Made by a program: the position numbers and the translations under genes. Shown in pieces: positions 10,201 through 22,200 of a stretch of 64,000 nt of DNA; the first letter of the stretch is position 1; each line of letters opens with the position of its first letter. The DNA lies in NCBI RefSeq assembly GCF_030406325.1, contig NZ_JAUEQY010000011.1:1-64000 (forward strand), in the 5' to 3' direction. Under the pieces are notes generated by a model that was given only the letters and a program-made list of their open reading frames with translations, searched no databases and had not been told where the DNA came from. The DNA comes from Actinomadura sp. DC4. GTDB taxonomy: Bacteria > Actinomycetota > Actinomycetes > Streptosporangiales > Streptosporangiaceae.

Positions 10201-13200
10201 TGACCGTGGTGATCTTCTCCAGCTGTTCCTCGATCGCCTCGGCGACCTGCTCGGGGAAGGCCCGGCGGGCCTCCTCCATGACGAGCTGGTGGAGCCCCCT
10301 GTCCCTGGCGTCCTCGCCGTGGTCCAGCTCCGGCACCTCGATTTTGATCGAGTGGCCGATGCCGTCGCCCCGCATGGTGTTCGTCGGGGGCAGCAGCGCG
10401 CCGCGGCGGACCTTGACGGGCGTGACGCCCGCGCTGAGGTCCAGCCAGTCCGGCTCCACGTCGCCGGCGCTCGCGTACAGCAGCAGCCAGGCGTGGGCGG
10501 CCTGGGGAGCGGGCAGGGAGTTGGCCGGCTGCGCACCCTCCAGCTCCGCGTCGGGCTTGATCAGATTGCGGTCCACCGCCTGCTTGTACGGCATCAGGAT
10601 CAAGCCGGAGGCGTTGACGTCGGAGCTGCGGCTCCGCATCCCCGAGCGGTGCAGCGCCCACGCGTCCCACACCTCGGCGTGCACGCTCCAGGTCAGCGCG
10701 ACGTCGCCCCACATCTGGGCGTCGATGTCGATCTCGACCCGGTCGAACTGGCCCGTACGGGTGACGGTCTCCCTCGTGGGGCCCGAGCGCGCGTACCGGG
10801 GGTTGACCGACAGCCGGAGCGAGTCGGGCGGGCTCGGCGCCGACTCCAGGCCGAAGGGGAGGTTGAGCGTGCCGCCGAAGGTCCAGTTGCCGTAGTCGGT
10901 GCTGATGCCGCGCCCCACGGTGGCGGTGGCGAGCGAGTGCGTGTAGCGGTACGCCACACGGCTCAGGCCCAGCGAGCCGATCTTGTCGACGCGCACGCGG
11001 AGGCTGACCTTGGCCATGGTGTCGCGGAACGGGCCCCAGGTCAGCCGTCCGGTCCAGATCCGCCGCGCCCGCTTCTGGAAGTCGCGGAACTGCGGCCCGA
11101 CCGTGTTGATGCGGTTGGCCAGTTGCGCGTGCTCGACCGGGGTGAGCGTCTCCACCCCGAGCAGCTTGAACACGTGCTGGATCTCGGAGAGGAGCCTGCC
11201 GGTGTCGGGGGTCACCAGGGCGCCCTGCGGCAGCCGGTGCACCAGGTTCGCACTCGAAGGGTCCGGCGTCCACTCCTGGTCCCGGCTCTCCTGGGGCAGC
11301 ACCGGCGTGGTCGTCATGCCGTACAGGTCGCGGGTGGGGATGTCCTTGAGGCGCTTCTTCCGCTCGTCGTCGAGCACGACCTCATGGGTCAGGTCCTCGT
11401 TGACGAACAGGTTGGTGGCCACCTGCACTGGAGCCGCGGTGGCGAGCTCCCTGGTCAGGGTGACGGTCGCCTCCTCGTCGTAGGCGCCGGGCATCACGGC
11501 CTGGTCCTTGCGGCGGTTGGCCGTCACCTTCTCGGCGCTCAGCAGGAAGCGGAAGCCGCCCTTGAACTCGGCCATGTAGTTGGAGCCGCCGCCGATCGCC
11601 CCTCCGGCGCTGAAGCCGCTCTTCTCCTCGACCGACCCGCTCCAGCCGACCCGTGGCTGGATGGTGAAGTCCGTCTCGGCCAGCGGGCCCTTGGTGAGCT
11701 TCTTGCCGGCGAACGGAAGGTCGATGCCCGTGCTGAGGCTCCACGCGCGTACGGTCGAGGTGGCCAGGTCCCAGAAGTTGCCGTAGTAGACCTCGACCTG
11801 GCCGCCGAGGGTCCGCAGATAGCGGAAGTCCCTGCGGTCGTACTGCGCCTGGACGCGCACCGACAGATGCCGGTCGCGTACGTTGCCCGGCAACGGCAGC
11901 AGGATCTCATCGCCTCCGCCCGCCGCCTTGTGCAGCCGGCCGGCGAGGTCCTCGGGGCCCAGGGCGTTCCAGAGCGTGAGGAAGTTGTCGAAGCCGTCGG
12001 TCCAGTTCTCGTCGAACCGCACCCGGCTGCGGCCGGCCGGGACCGCGTCGCGCAGGGAGATGCCCGGCAGGAATTCGGGGAAGTTGGCGAGGATCAGCCC
12101 GACCGCGCCGTCGAGGACGCCGATGACCTCCGGTCCCCAGCGGCTCACCCGGCTGAACGGCGGCAGCCAGTCCGCGAACTGCGGCGGGAGGACCAGCGTA
12201 CGGCCGGGGGACCGGCGTTTGCGAAGTTCCTCGGACGTCGCGGTGTCGATCTCCTCGGCGGAGTACCGGCTGCTGCTCCTCGACCGGTGTGAGATCGCCG
12301 ACCCCGACGACTTGGAGCGGCGGTCCGCCGACAGGAAGCCGACGTCCAGGGTCTTGTTCTCCTCCGTCTTCGGAGAGGCCAGCGGGGCCAGCGGCTTCAC
12401 CGTCGTGAACTCGAGACGCTCGTCCCGGCGCGCGTCCGAGGTCAGCATCCGCATCAGGACGTAGCCCTTGACGCGTTGGACCCGGTTCGCGGTGAGGCTG
12501 GAGACCTCGAAGATCGCCGTGAACCCGACCAGGCTCTGCGGTTCGCTGGTGAACTTGAGCTTGTACAGCTCCACGCCTCCCGCACCCATGCCCGGCCGGT
12601 TCTGCGACACGGACCGCTCGCCGGAGAGCGGCACCTCCGGGGAGAAACCGAGGGTGGTCGCGGCCAGCCTGATGGCGACGGAGTGCCGGGTGCTGATGGC
12701 GTCGGTCTGGCTCACCGGCTCGGACATGCTGGTCACCAGCGTGTCCTCGGTGTCGACCTTGGTGCGGGTGTCCAGCTCGGTGAGGACCTTGCCCTGGTAC
12801 AGCCGGACGTTGATCTTCACCAGGTCCGTCACGAACAGGCCGGCGGCGTTCCGCTCGTACAGCGGGTTGGACAGCAGGCCCTCCCGGTTGGCCCGGTGCA
12901 GGCCGCCCTTGAGCGTCCCGACGCCGGTGAACGTGGTCAGCGACTCGTGGCTCGCCGTGCCGACCTTCGACAGCGCGGGATGCACCAGGGAGAACGCCGC
13001 CGCGCGGACCGACGCCGAGCCGACGACCGCCTCCGTCCACGACGTCCGCGGCAATGTGTGCTCGGGGCCCAGCTCGGTGTCGGTGGGGATGGGCTCGTCC
13101 GGAGTCAGCGAAGCGTGACGCGCGCTGTCCGTACGGCCGCGGAAGTCCAGGGTGATCTGGTCGTGGAACTCCTTGACCTGGGCGGTCGTCGCGTCGAGCC

Positions 13201-16200
13201 GCGGCGAGGGCGCCTTCGCGACGGCCTGGGTCTCCGGCAACGGCACGACGTCGATCCGGTCCTCGTCCTGAGTGGTGGCGTCGTCCGCCGTCTCCTGCCC
13301 GGCCTGTTCGGTCTCGGTCTCGGCCTCGGCCTCGGTCTTCGCGTTCCACCACTCGGTCGTGGCGTAGGCCGGATCCGTCAGGCCGCGGTCGCGGGAGCGG
13401 ACGGCCTCACGGCCGAAGCTCGTCTTCAGGGCGCCTGCCACGATGTCCGTGATCAGCCGCAGGTCTCCTCCGGCCTTGTCCACCGTGAGGAGGATCCCGA
13501 CGTCGTGCACGAAGTCGATGGCCCGGTAGGACGACGTCTTGATGTAGCGCGCGGTGTTCGTCGACGTGGAGACGCCGTCGGTCTGGCCCGTCCTGTGCAA
13601 GGGGATGCTCGTGGCGCCGATCGTGCCGCCGAGTTCGGCGAACTTGCCCTTGAACCCCTTGCTCCCGCTGAGCGACGGGCCGAGGTTCAGCTCGCTCCGG
13701 TACGACCGCGAGGCACTGATCCCCCGGCCGTACTCATGCAGCTGCCGGGTCCGCAGGTCGCCCTTGCCGGGGAGGCGGCGGAACCGCTGGAAGCCCGTGG
13801 GCAGGCCCTCCAGCAGGTTGCCGCGCGGGTCGGTGATCTGCGTCCAGCCGCCCAGGTGCAGCGTCACGACCACCTCGTAGACGCCCTTGGTCGTGTGCAG
13901 CGTCAGGGCCAGGCCGTCTCCCAGCGCCTCTTCGAAGTCGGCGCCGAAGGTGTCCTCGTTCAGCGTCCGCGACAGGATGTCGGTCGCCTCCGACCGCAGG
14001 TCGTCCGGCAGGGCGCCCAGGATCAGGTTCCGCACCCGGGCGAGCAGCTCGTCGGTGGCCTCGGAGGTGTGCGGGCCGACCGTCTGCCGCAGGTCGGACC
14101 GCGTCGTGTAGTCCGGCGGCGCGAAGAGCTTGCGCAGGTCCTCCTCGTCCGGGTCCACGACGTCCTGGATCGGCCGTTCCTCTCCCTCCTGGATGAGCGG
14201 GATCCGGGCGATGCTCCCGATCTTGCTTCGGTCGCGCTGGGCGTCCCGCGCCCCGCGTACGGCGTTCCGCACCTCCTCGAACAGCCGCCGCTGGGTGTCG
14301 ATCTGCTCGGTGAGGTAGGCGCGCACCGCGGCGTCCGGCACGCGCTCGGCCGTCGCGGCCGTGTTCGCCCAGGTGAAGAGCTTCGCCACCGCGTCGTGCC
14401 GCTCGGCCAGCTTGGCGAGCCGGGGCTCGAGGCGGTCGCGTATCCCGCCCAGGTCCCCGACGTCGCCGGTGAGCCTGTCGCTCGCGTCGCGGTAGGCCGT
14501 GTCGAGACGCGCCCAGTTCTTCTTCAGGCGGTCCCAGCCGCGCTCGGCCACCTCACCGGCCTTCGCGGGCTCGGTGTGGGCCTCGCTCAGCGGGGTGTCC
14601 GGTGACCACGGCGGCTTGAGCGTCGTCCCGGTCACCGGCGGAGGCTGCCGTACGAGGGTCGTGACCAGCGTCTTGCGGGGCGGCGCGGCGGATACCGGGC
14701 GCGGCGGCGCGGTCGAGGTGGCCGGCCGGACGACCTGGACCCCGGCGGCCGCGAGGTGGTGGCGCAGCTCGGCGATCGCGGCGCGTACGGCTCCGACGCG
14801 TCCACGGACCTTCTCACGCGTCTCCGCCGTCGGGACCTGCCCGCCGAGCGCCGCCTCACGGATCTTCGCCACGGTCAGCTCGGCGTCGTGGTGCCATTCG
14901 CCGAGCGTGACGAGCTCGCCGGCCAGGGCCAGGCGGATGTCCTCGTCCTCGACCTCCTCGATGGCCCGGCGCAGCCGGTCGGTCGCCTGGGAGAAGTCCT
15001 CGGCGAAGTCGAGCCAGGCGTTGTCGACCTCGTTCCACGCCTGGAGGCCGGCGTCGAGGGACTCGGCCTCCTCGTCCTCGAAGACCATGTCCTCGTCGGC
15101 CAGGACGCCGAGCCGGTGCCGGACCGGCACCGGGATCGGCGCGGCCTCGATGTCGGTGTGCGCCACACCGAGCCCGAGGAACTCGGTCAGCGCCTGGCCG
15201 GTCAGGTCGCCGAAGGGGAGCGCGTCGTTCCCGGCCTGCGTGAACGCCTGGTCGAACGCCAGCAGCGCCGAGGCGACCTCCTGCGCCGTCCGCCAGACCG
15301 CCTCCGGCCCGGCCTGGAGGCGCGCGGGCGTCAGGTCCTCCGGAACGCCGTCGGGGAACAGCTCCCGCGCGTCCCGTACGGCCGCTTCGAGACGCCGGGC
15401 CGCCTCGGCGAGGTCGCCGGTCGCGCCCGCCGCCGCGTCCAGCGCGCCCGTCACCGCGCCCGTGTCCAGGGCCGTACGAAGGACGCTGATGGAGGTGGTC
15501 AGCCCGGTCAGCCAGGTCTGCGCCTCGGTCACGAGCCGTTCCAGGCTGTTGGCGGCCCGCAGCAGGTCATCCACCTGGAGCTGCGCCCGGGTGTACCCGG
15601 GCACGCCGGTGTAGCCGGTCGAGTCCAGCCCCGCCTGGAAGCCGGCGAGGTTGACGTCGGCGTACGCGTCGAAGACGGCCCGCAGGTCCGCCGGGAGCCG
15701 GGTGGACAGCGCCGCGAGCCCCTGCCAGGCCTCGCCGAAGCGATCCTGCAGCGCGATGCTCTGCTCGTCGAACCGCTGGACCGCCTCTTCCGGCGTCGAC
15801 TCCTCGGCGGGCGCGAACTGGTCCCAGGGGAGGTCCGGCGGCTGGTCGAGGGTGGAACGGGTCCCCATGTAGTGCCCCGGCACCCGCACGAAGTAGAGCC
15901 GCGGGCCGCCCGGCACGTGCCCGAGGTCCGTCGTGTAGCGGTTCTGGACCACGGTGATCGGCAGGCCGAGCTCCGCCGCGGCCAGGTGCGCGACCGAGTC
16001 GCCCGCCTGGTTGTTCCAGCTGTTCATCTCCCGGATCTCGCGGACGAACCGGTTCTGCTGCTCCTCCACGCTCTCGTAGTCGTTGAAGTAGAACCGGCCG
16101 CCGTACCGCGACAGCCGGCCCTGGTCGGCCACGGTGAAGTCGACGCGCAGCCGGTTCGCCAGCCACCGCCGGATGGCGCGGACGGCCTTGTACCGGTTGT

Positions 16201-19200
16201 CGCCCCTGCCGTCGCCGAGATCCGCCAGGTCCGGGATGACGCGCTTCAGATGGTCCCAGGCCATCTCGATGAGGCTGTGGTAGAAGCAGTTGGCGTCGCC
16301 GGGGACGTCGAGCTCCCGGAGGTTCAGCTCGGCCATCTTGGCCGCCAGTTCGGAGCCGTCGTACGGCGCCCGCTCGGTCGTGGCCGTCTTGATCGCGCGG
16401 GACGGCGTCCCGACCAGGGCGGTCAGGTCGCGGAAGTCCTGCGCCTTGCCCTTCGCCCGCGACGTCGTGGTCTTCTTGAGGGTGGAGGTGATCGCGGGGA
16501 TCGCCCCGCGCGCCTGGCTCTTCCTGATCTCCTCGGGTGTGACGCGCGCGGACGGGGCGCGCCGGTCCAGCCGGGCCCCTTCGAACAGCCAGTCGGCGAA
16601 CCGGCGCGCGTACGCGTCGTCGAGGCCGTACAGGACCAGCCGGACCTCCTGCACGTTCGTCGCGGTGTCGAGCAGTGCGCGTGCGGTGTACCGGGTGGCG
16701 AGATCGTCCTTCATCTTGAAGGCGTTCGTGGAGATCTGCGGGAAGGTCACCGAGGTCAGGCCCAAGGCGTCGGCCTCGCGCAGCGCGCTGTAGACCGCGT
16801 CGTAGAGCAGCTGCGCGTCCTGCTGGCTGGGGATCGCGTAATTCGGCCCGACCGTGTGGATCACGTGGGTGATCGTTCGTTTGTTCTTCTTCCCGATGTC
16901 GAAGGACTCGGTGGTGACCGCGTCGCCGACGTTGAGCGTCGTCACGCCCCGGTCGGCCAGCGCCTGCCGGCTCGCCACGTCGATGCGGCGCTCGCCGTTC
17001 TGCCGGCCGCCCGCGTCGGCGATCGTGGCGGCGATCGTGCCGCCGTGCGACAGGCCGGCGTTCGCCGCGTTCACGATGGCCTGGGTCGGCTGCTCCAGGA
17101 TGTCGCCCTGGACGATGAGCAGCCGCGGCGTGTTCGCCGTCGCGCCCGGCAGGGTGATCTCGTACGTGACGTCGTCGACCTTGGTGAGCGTGTTGCCCTT
17201 CGGCGTGGTGACGTTCTCGCCGGGGGCCCAGCTCACCGGCGCGTTGATCGGGATCTTCGCCAGCGCCTCGGCGTTCGCGGTCAGCACCGCGCCCAGGTCC
17301 GGGCCGGCCGGTGTGCGCCGCGCACCGTCGAGCTCGACGAAGTCCGCGGGTTCGGCCAGCCCCGGCAGCATGCCGGAGCCGAAGACGAACGGCCACTGGG
17401 CGGTGACCCCGCCCGGCTGCTGCCAGATCATCCCGTCGGTCGCGATGCCCTTGCCGTCGAGGTGGGACAGGATCGCGGCCGCCGCGTCCAGGAAGTAGCA
17501 GACGAGGAACAGGACCGGCCGGCCCCGGCGGCGCGGGTCGGCGTCGATCCGCCGGGCGGCCTCCGCGTCGGTCAGCGGCCGTCCGCCGTCCGTCAGCATC
17601 CCCGTCATGGCGTCCGGGTGGCCGAACACCACGAAGTAGTCCGCCAGCTCCGGGAACTCCGACGCGGCCGAGAACTCCGCCTTGTCGGCGTTCGCGCCGG
17701 CGAAGTACAGCCCGGCCGGCACCTCCATGACGCCCTGGGGCAGGGCGCCCAGGGACTCCAGCGCGTCGCCGCCCAGGACGCGTCGGAAGCCGGCCGCGGC
17801 GGCGAGCGCGTCCGCGCCGTGCAGGGTGCCGGGCGGGCCGGACCGCAGGTCGAGCAGCGCCTGGCCGTCCACCCCGTGCAAGGGAAGGTAGAACCGGTTC
17901 CCCTGGTCGCCGGCGCCGCTCAGGATGACCGCGCCGGTCTCGGCGTCGACGGCGACGGCCACCAGGGCGCCCGGGAGCCGGATGACGCCCGCGAGCTCGG
18001 CCTCCGCGAACGTACGGGCGATGCCCTCGTCCGGCGCACGGGTCAGGCCCGTGCCCTCGTCGGCGCGCCGTACCTCCTCCGTCTCGCGGCGCAGCCGGGT
18101 CCAGGTCAGGGCCGCGCCGAAGGTGTTCTGCCGCCGCGCCTCCTCGGCCAGCCAGCCGGTCAGGTCCAGCGTCGGCGGCTCGGTGCTGTGGGTGGCCTGG
18201 TAAGCGGTGGCCCACTCGGTGCGGAACTCCCGGGCCAGGCGGCCGCGTGCTGAGCCGGTGAGGTCTCCCTCGGCGTCCAGCGCCTCGTAGCGCCGGCCGC
18301 CCTGCCGGAGGGCCGCCTCCAGGCCCGCCTCCTCGGCGAAGTGGTCCGCGAGTCCGGCGAGCAGGCCGTCGCGCCAGATGTCCCAGAGCCGTTCCGCGGC
18401 CGGGCCGGAGTACGCCCGCGCCTCGTCGTACGCCTCGCGCAGCCGCTGCTCGAACCGTGCCCGCGCCCGTTCCGCGCCGGCGGGTGACAGGCCCTCGGGG
18501 ATCGCGGCCTCGATCGCCGGGGCGACCGTGGTGAGCTCCTCGTCCCAGCGCTGTTCGGCGGCCAGCCGGCCGGGGAGCGCGGCGACCAGCTCCTCCAGGC
18601 GGATCGGCCACTCCCACGCGGCGGTGGCGGGCTCCTCGCGGTGAAGGCGTTCGTAGGCGGCCGTGGCGGTGGCGACGAACCGCGCCCGCGCGCGGACCAG
18701 GGCCTCCGGGGAGAGCGGGCCGGCGTGGGCGGCGGCTTCGGCGAACCGCGCGCCGAGGTCGTCGTGGAGCGTGGCCGGCGGCGCGTCCTCGGTCGCGAGC
18801 TCCGGCTCGTCGTGTTCCTGTTCCTGGTCCGGCGCCTCCAGCCGCTCGGGGACGGAGGCGACCAGCGCCGCCGACGCGGCCTCGAAGCCGAGCCAGGCGT
18901 CGACCAGCGCCGGACCGGCGAGAGTGCCGGTGGCCAGCCCGCCGAGATGCTCGCGGAAGGCCGCCTCGACGGCCCGGTCGAAGTCCGCGCGCGCCCTCTT
19001 CCGGCTCGCGGCGGGGAGCGTGCTCTTCGCCGCCGCCTCGTCGAACAGGTGCCCGGCCGCCTGCCGCTCGGCGGCGAGCCGTGCCTCGAAGGCGATGCGG
19101 GCGGTGAACCGCGTGGTGAGCCGCTCCTGCTCGGTCTCCCAGCCGTCGCGTCGGGACCGCGCCCAGCCGAGTGTGGTGGCGAAGGCGTTCGTACGGGCGG

Positions 19201-22200
19201 CCTCGGCGGCCAGCCAGTCGCCGACGCGCAGGTGCCGGAGCCCGTTGCTCTCGGCGTACGCGTGGGCCCAGTCGGCCCGGAACCGCGTCGCGAGCCGGTC
19301 CCGTACGTCGCGCGGGAGGTTCGCCGCCTCGTCGATGACGTCGTACGCGAGCGCCGCGTCGTGCAGTGCGGCGGTCAGCCCGGCCTCTCCGGCGAAGCGC
19401 TCGTCCAGGTCCGCGGTGAGGCCGGTGACGAGGTCCGCCCACGCCTGCGCGGCGTGTTCGAGCCGCCGGGGTGCGGGCTCGGGGCTGCGGAGGAAGTCCC
19501 AGGTCCGTTCGAAGCCCTGCCGCAGGTCCGCCAGGAACCCGGCACGCGCCTGGGCGACGCCGGGCGCGGCGAGACCCTTCGTGGCGGCGGCCTCGGCCAG
19601 GGCCGCGTCGAGGGCCGGCGTGACGGCGGCGGCCTCGGCCTCCCACCGGCCCTCGAACTCCAGCCACCCCGGCAGCAGCCCGGTCAGCCGGTCCACCTGC
19701 CCGGCCCAGGTACCGCCGCCGCCCTTGAGAACGTGGTGGTACGCGGCCTTGGCCGTGGCGAGGAACTCCGCGCGCACCTGGGCCACGCCGCGGGCCGAGA
19801 CGGGATGGGCCGGGGCGCGGTGCAGGGCGTAGAACTCCTCGGTGGTCTTCTCGGCGATGGTCGCGCCTTCGCCGGACGGCCGCAAGAGGTCCTCGTCGTC
19901 GGCGGCCAGTGAGCCTCCGGCGGCCTGGTCCTCGGTGTCCTCGGCGTCCTCGACCGTGACCCGCCGGTCCGGCTCGCCCTCCTGGTACGCGCCGAGGGCC
20001 TCGTCGAACCGGTGCTCCAGCTCCCGCAGCGCGGCGGGCAGGGCCGCCTCGCCGGTGGCCTTCCGCAGAAGGGCGTCGAGGCCCTTCGTCCAGGTCTGCT
20101 TGGCGGCCCGCAGCGCCTTCGGGGCGAGGTGGCCGTGGCTCATCCGCCCGTACGCGTCGGCGTGCAGGTCGCGGGCGGCCTCGGTGAGCCGCCGCCGTGC
20201 GTCGGCGTCCTCGACGGCCTCCTCGAAGCGGGCCTGCGCCTCGGCCAGCCTCCGCTCCGCGTGCGCCTCGAACGCGAGCAGGTGCGGGATCTCCGCCTCG
20301 ATCCGCGCGGTCCACTCGACAAGCTCTTGGCCCGCCTTGACCAGGCCTTCTCCGTTCAGTTCGGGCAGGCGGCCGATCTTCTGCTCGACCGCCGTCTCGA
20401 TCCGCCGGCCGAGCTCCCGTTCCAGACGGTCGGTCGCCTCCTCGGAGAACGCGTGTTCCCCGGCCGCCTCTCCGAGCTTGTCCAGCGCCCGGTCGCGGGC
20501 GAACTCCACGGTGGCCTGGACGTCCAGCCGCCCGGCGATCCCCTCGACCAGGCGGGACACGGTGTTCTCCAGGCCGCGCAGGCCCTCTTCCAGCGTCTCG
20601 TCGGTGAGCCGGCCCTGGGCGAGCCCGCGCAGCTCGGTGCGGAACGCCTTCTCGTACGCCCGGCCGACGTCGTCACGTACCTTCGCCAGGCCCGTCTCGG
20701 ACAGCGGCGGGGCGTTCCCGGCGGACCGCCACTCGGCGATCGCGTCCTCGACGCTCTCCCCGAGCCTCCGCTTCTCGGTGATGAGCCGCTCTTCGAGGCG
20801 CGTCCGGGCCTCGTACCGCTCGATGAGCCGGTCCTGACGCTCCCGCCAGGTGGCGTCGTTCCGCGGTTCCTGTTTCACGACGACCTGTCGTCGCGCCGTG
20901 ACGGGCGTTTCGGGAACGAACCGCGGAGGGGCCGGCGCCGGGGCGGTCTCGGCCGCGCCGAGCGCCTTGGCGGCGTCGGACAGCCGGCCGCGGAGGCCGG
21001 TCGACCACATCGCCTCGCCGAGCGCGTCCGTCGTCTCGCCGAGCCGCCGCCGCGCGAACGCCCTGTCGTGCAGCCGTTCGACCTGGGCGGAGAACTCCTC
21101 CCGTACCTCGATCAGGTCGGTGAGGGAGGCCGGCAGGCCGTCGGCGGTCTCGGTCAGCCGGGTCTGCGCCTCCTCCATCCGTACGGCGAACTCCGCCTCG
21201 TGGGCGAGCCGCCGCGGCATCAGCGTGTTGATCTGGGCGAGCGTGTCGGTGAGCCGCCGGTTCGCGCCGGCGAGCCCGACCGCGCCGAGGTCACCGGTCT
21301 TCAGGCCGCCGTGGGTCGCGGCGACGGCCGCCTCGACGTCCTCGCGGAGCAGGCGTTCCATGCGGGGCGTCACCGCGGTCCCCTGCTCGGCCGCCGCCGC
21401 GCCGAGCGCGGCCAGGGCCTCGGCCTGACCGGCCTCCAGCGTCGCCTCGTAGGTCAGCAGGCCGCCGACGCCGTCCAGGAGCTCGGCGGCGGCCCGCTCG
21501 AAGGCCGGGGCGGCGGCGGCCACCGCCGTGTCGGACAGGCCGTCGACCAGGCCGCCGAGCGTCTTGTCGAACGTCTTCTTGAACGCCGCGTCGTACTGGG
21601 CGCGTACCGCCGCCGTGCCCGCCTCGGAGAGCCGCTCGCCGGAGTCGCGTACGGCCGCCGCGAACCGGTCGTCGATCCCCAGCCGGTCCTGGACCGTACG
21701 CCAGCCGGTCTCGGCCTGCCGCGGCGCGCCCGGCTCGTGGACCTGCGGCGACAGGCCCAGCTCCGTCGCGGCCACGCCGAGGTGCTCGCGCAGCCCCGAC
21801 GTCCAGAGCATGTCCTCCACCATGTGGCCGGACTTCGCGGTCGTGGGCCCTTTGCGCAGGCCGCGGAACGCCTTCCAGTGGACCTGCCGGACCGCCTCGC
21901 CGAACCGCGCGCGCACCGCCGCGACGTCGGCTCCGGTGCCGCCGGTCTCCTCCCACTGCCGTACGACGGCGTCGAGCTGGGCCTCGGCCTCGCCCGCGCG
22001 AAGGGCCAGGTGCGCTTCGTAGGCGATCTCCTGGGGGAGCGACCGGGCGATCGTCTTCAGCGCGTCCGCGAGTCCACGGCGCGCGGCGGTCTCTCCGCGG
22101 GCGTCCAGGCGGGCCCGGTCCCCGTACCGGCGGGCGGTCGCCTCCTCCACCCGGTCGCGGACGCGGTCGCGGATCCGCTCGACCGCGTCACCGGTGAGCC

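Noticed and set aside
17054-17135. Macro domain taken as a stand-alone immunity or toxin gene
   Set aside because: The frame is continuous on both sides with no start or ribosome site between it and the OTU-like domain, so it is part of the giant protein.
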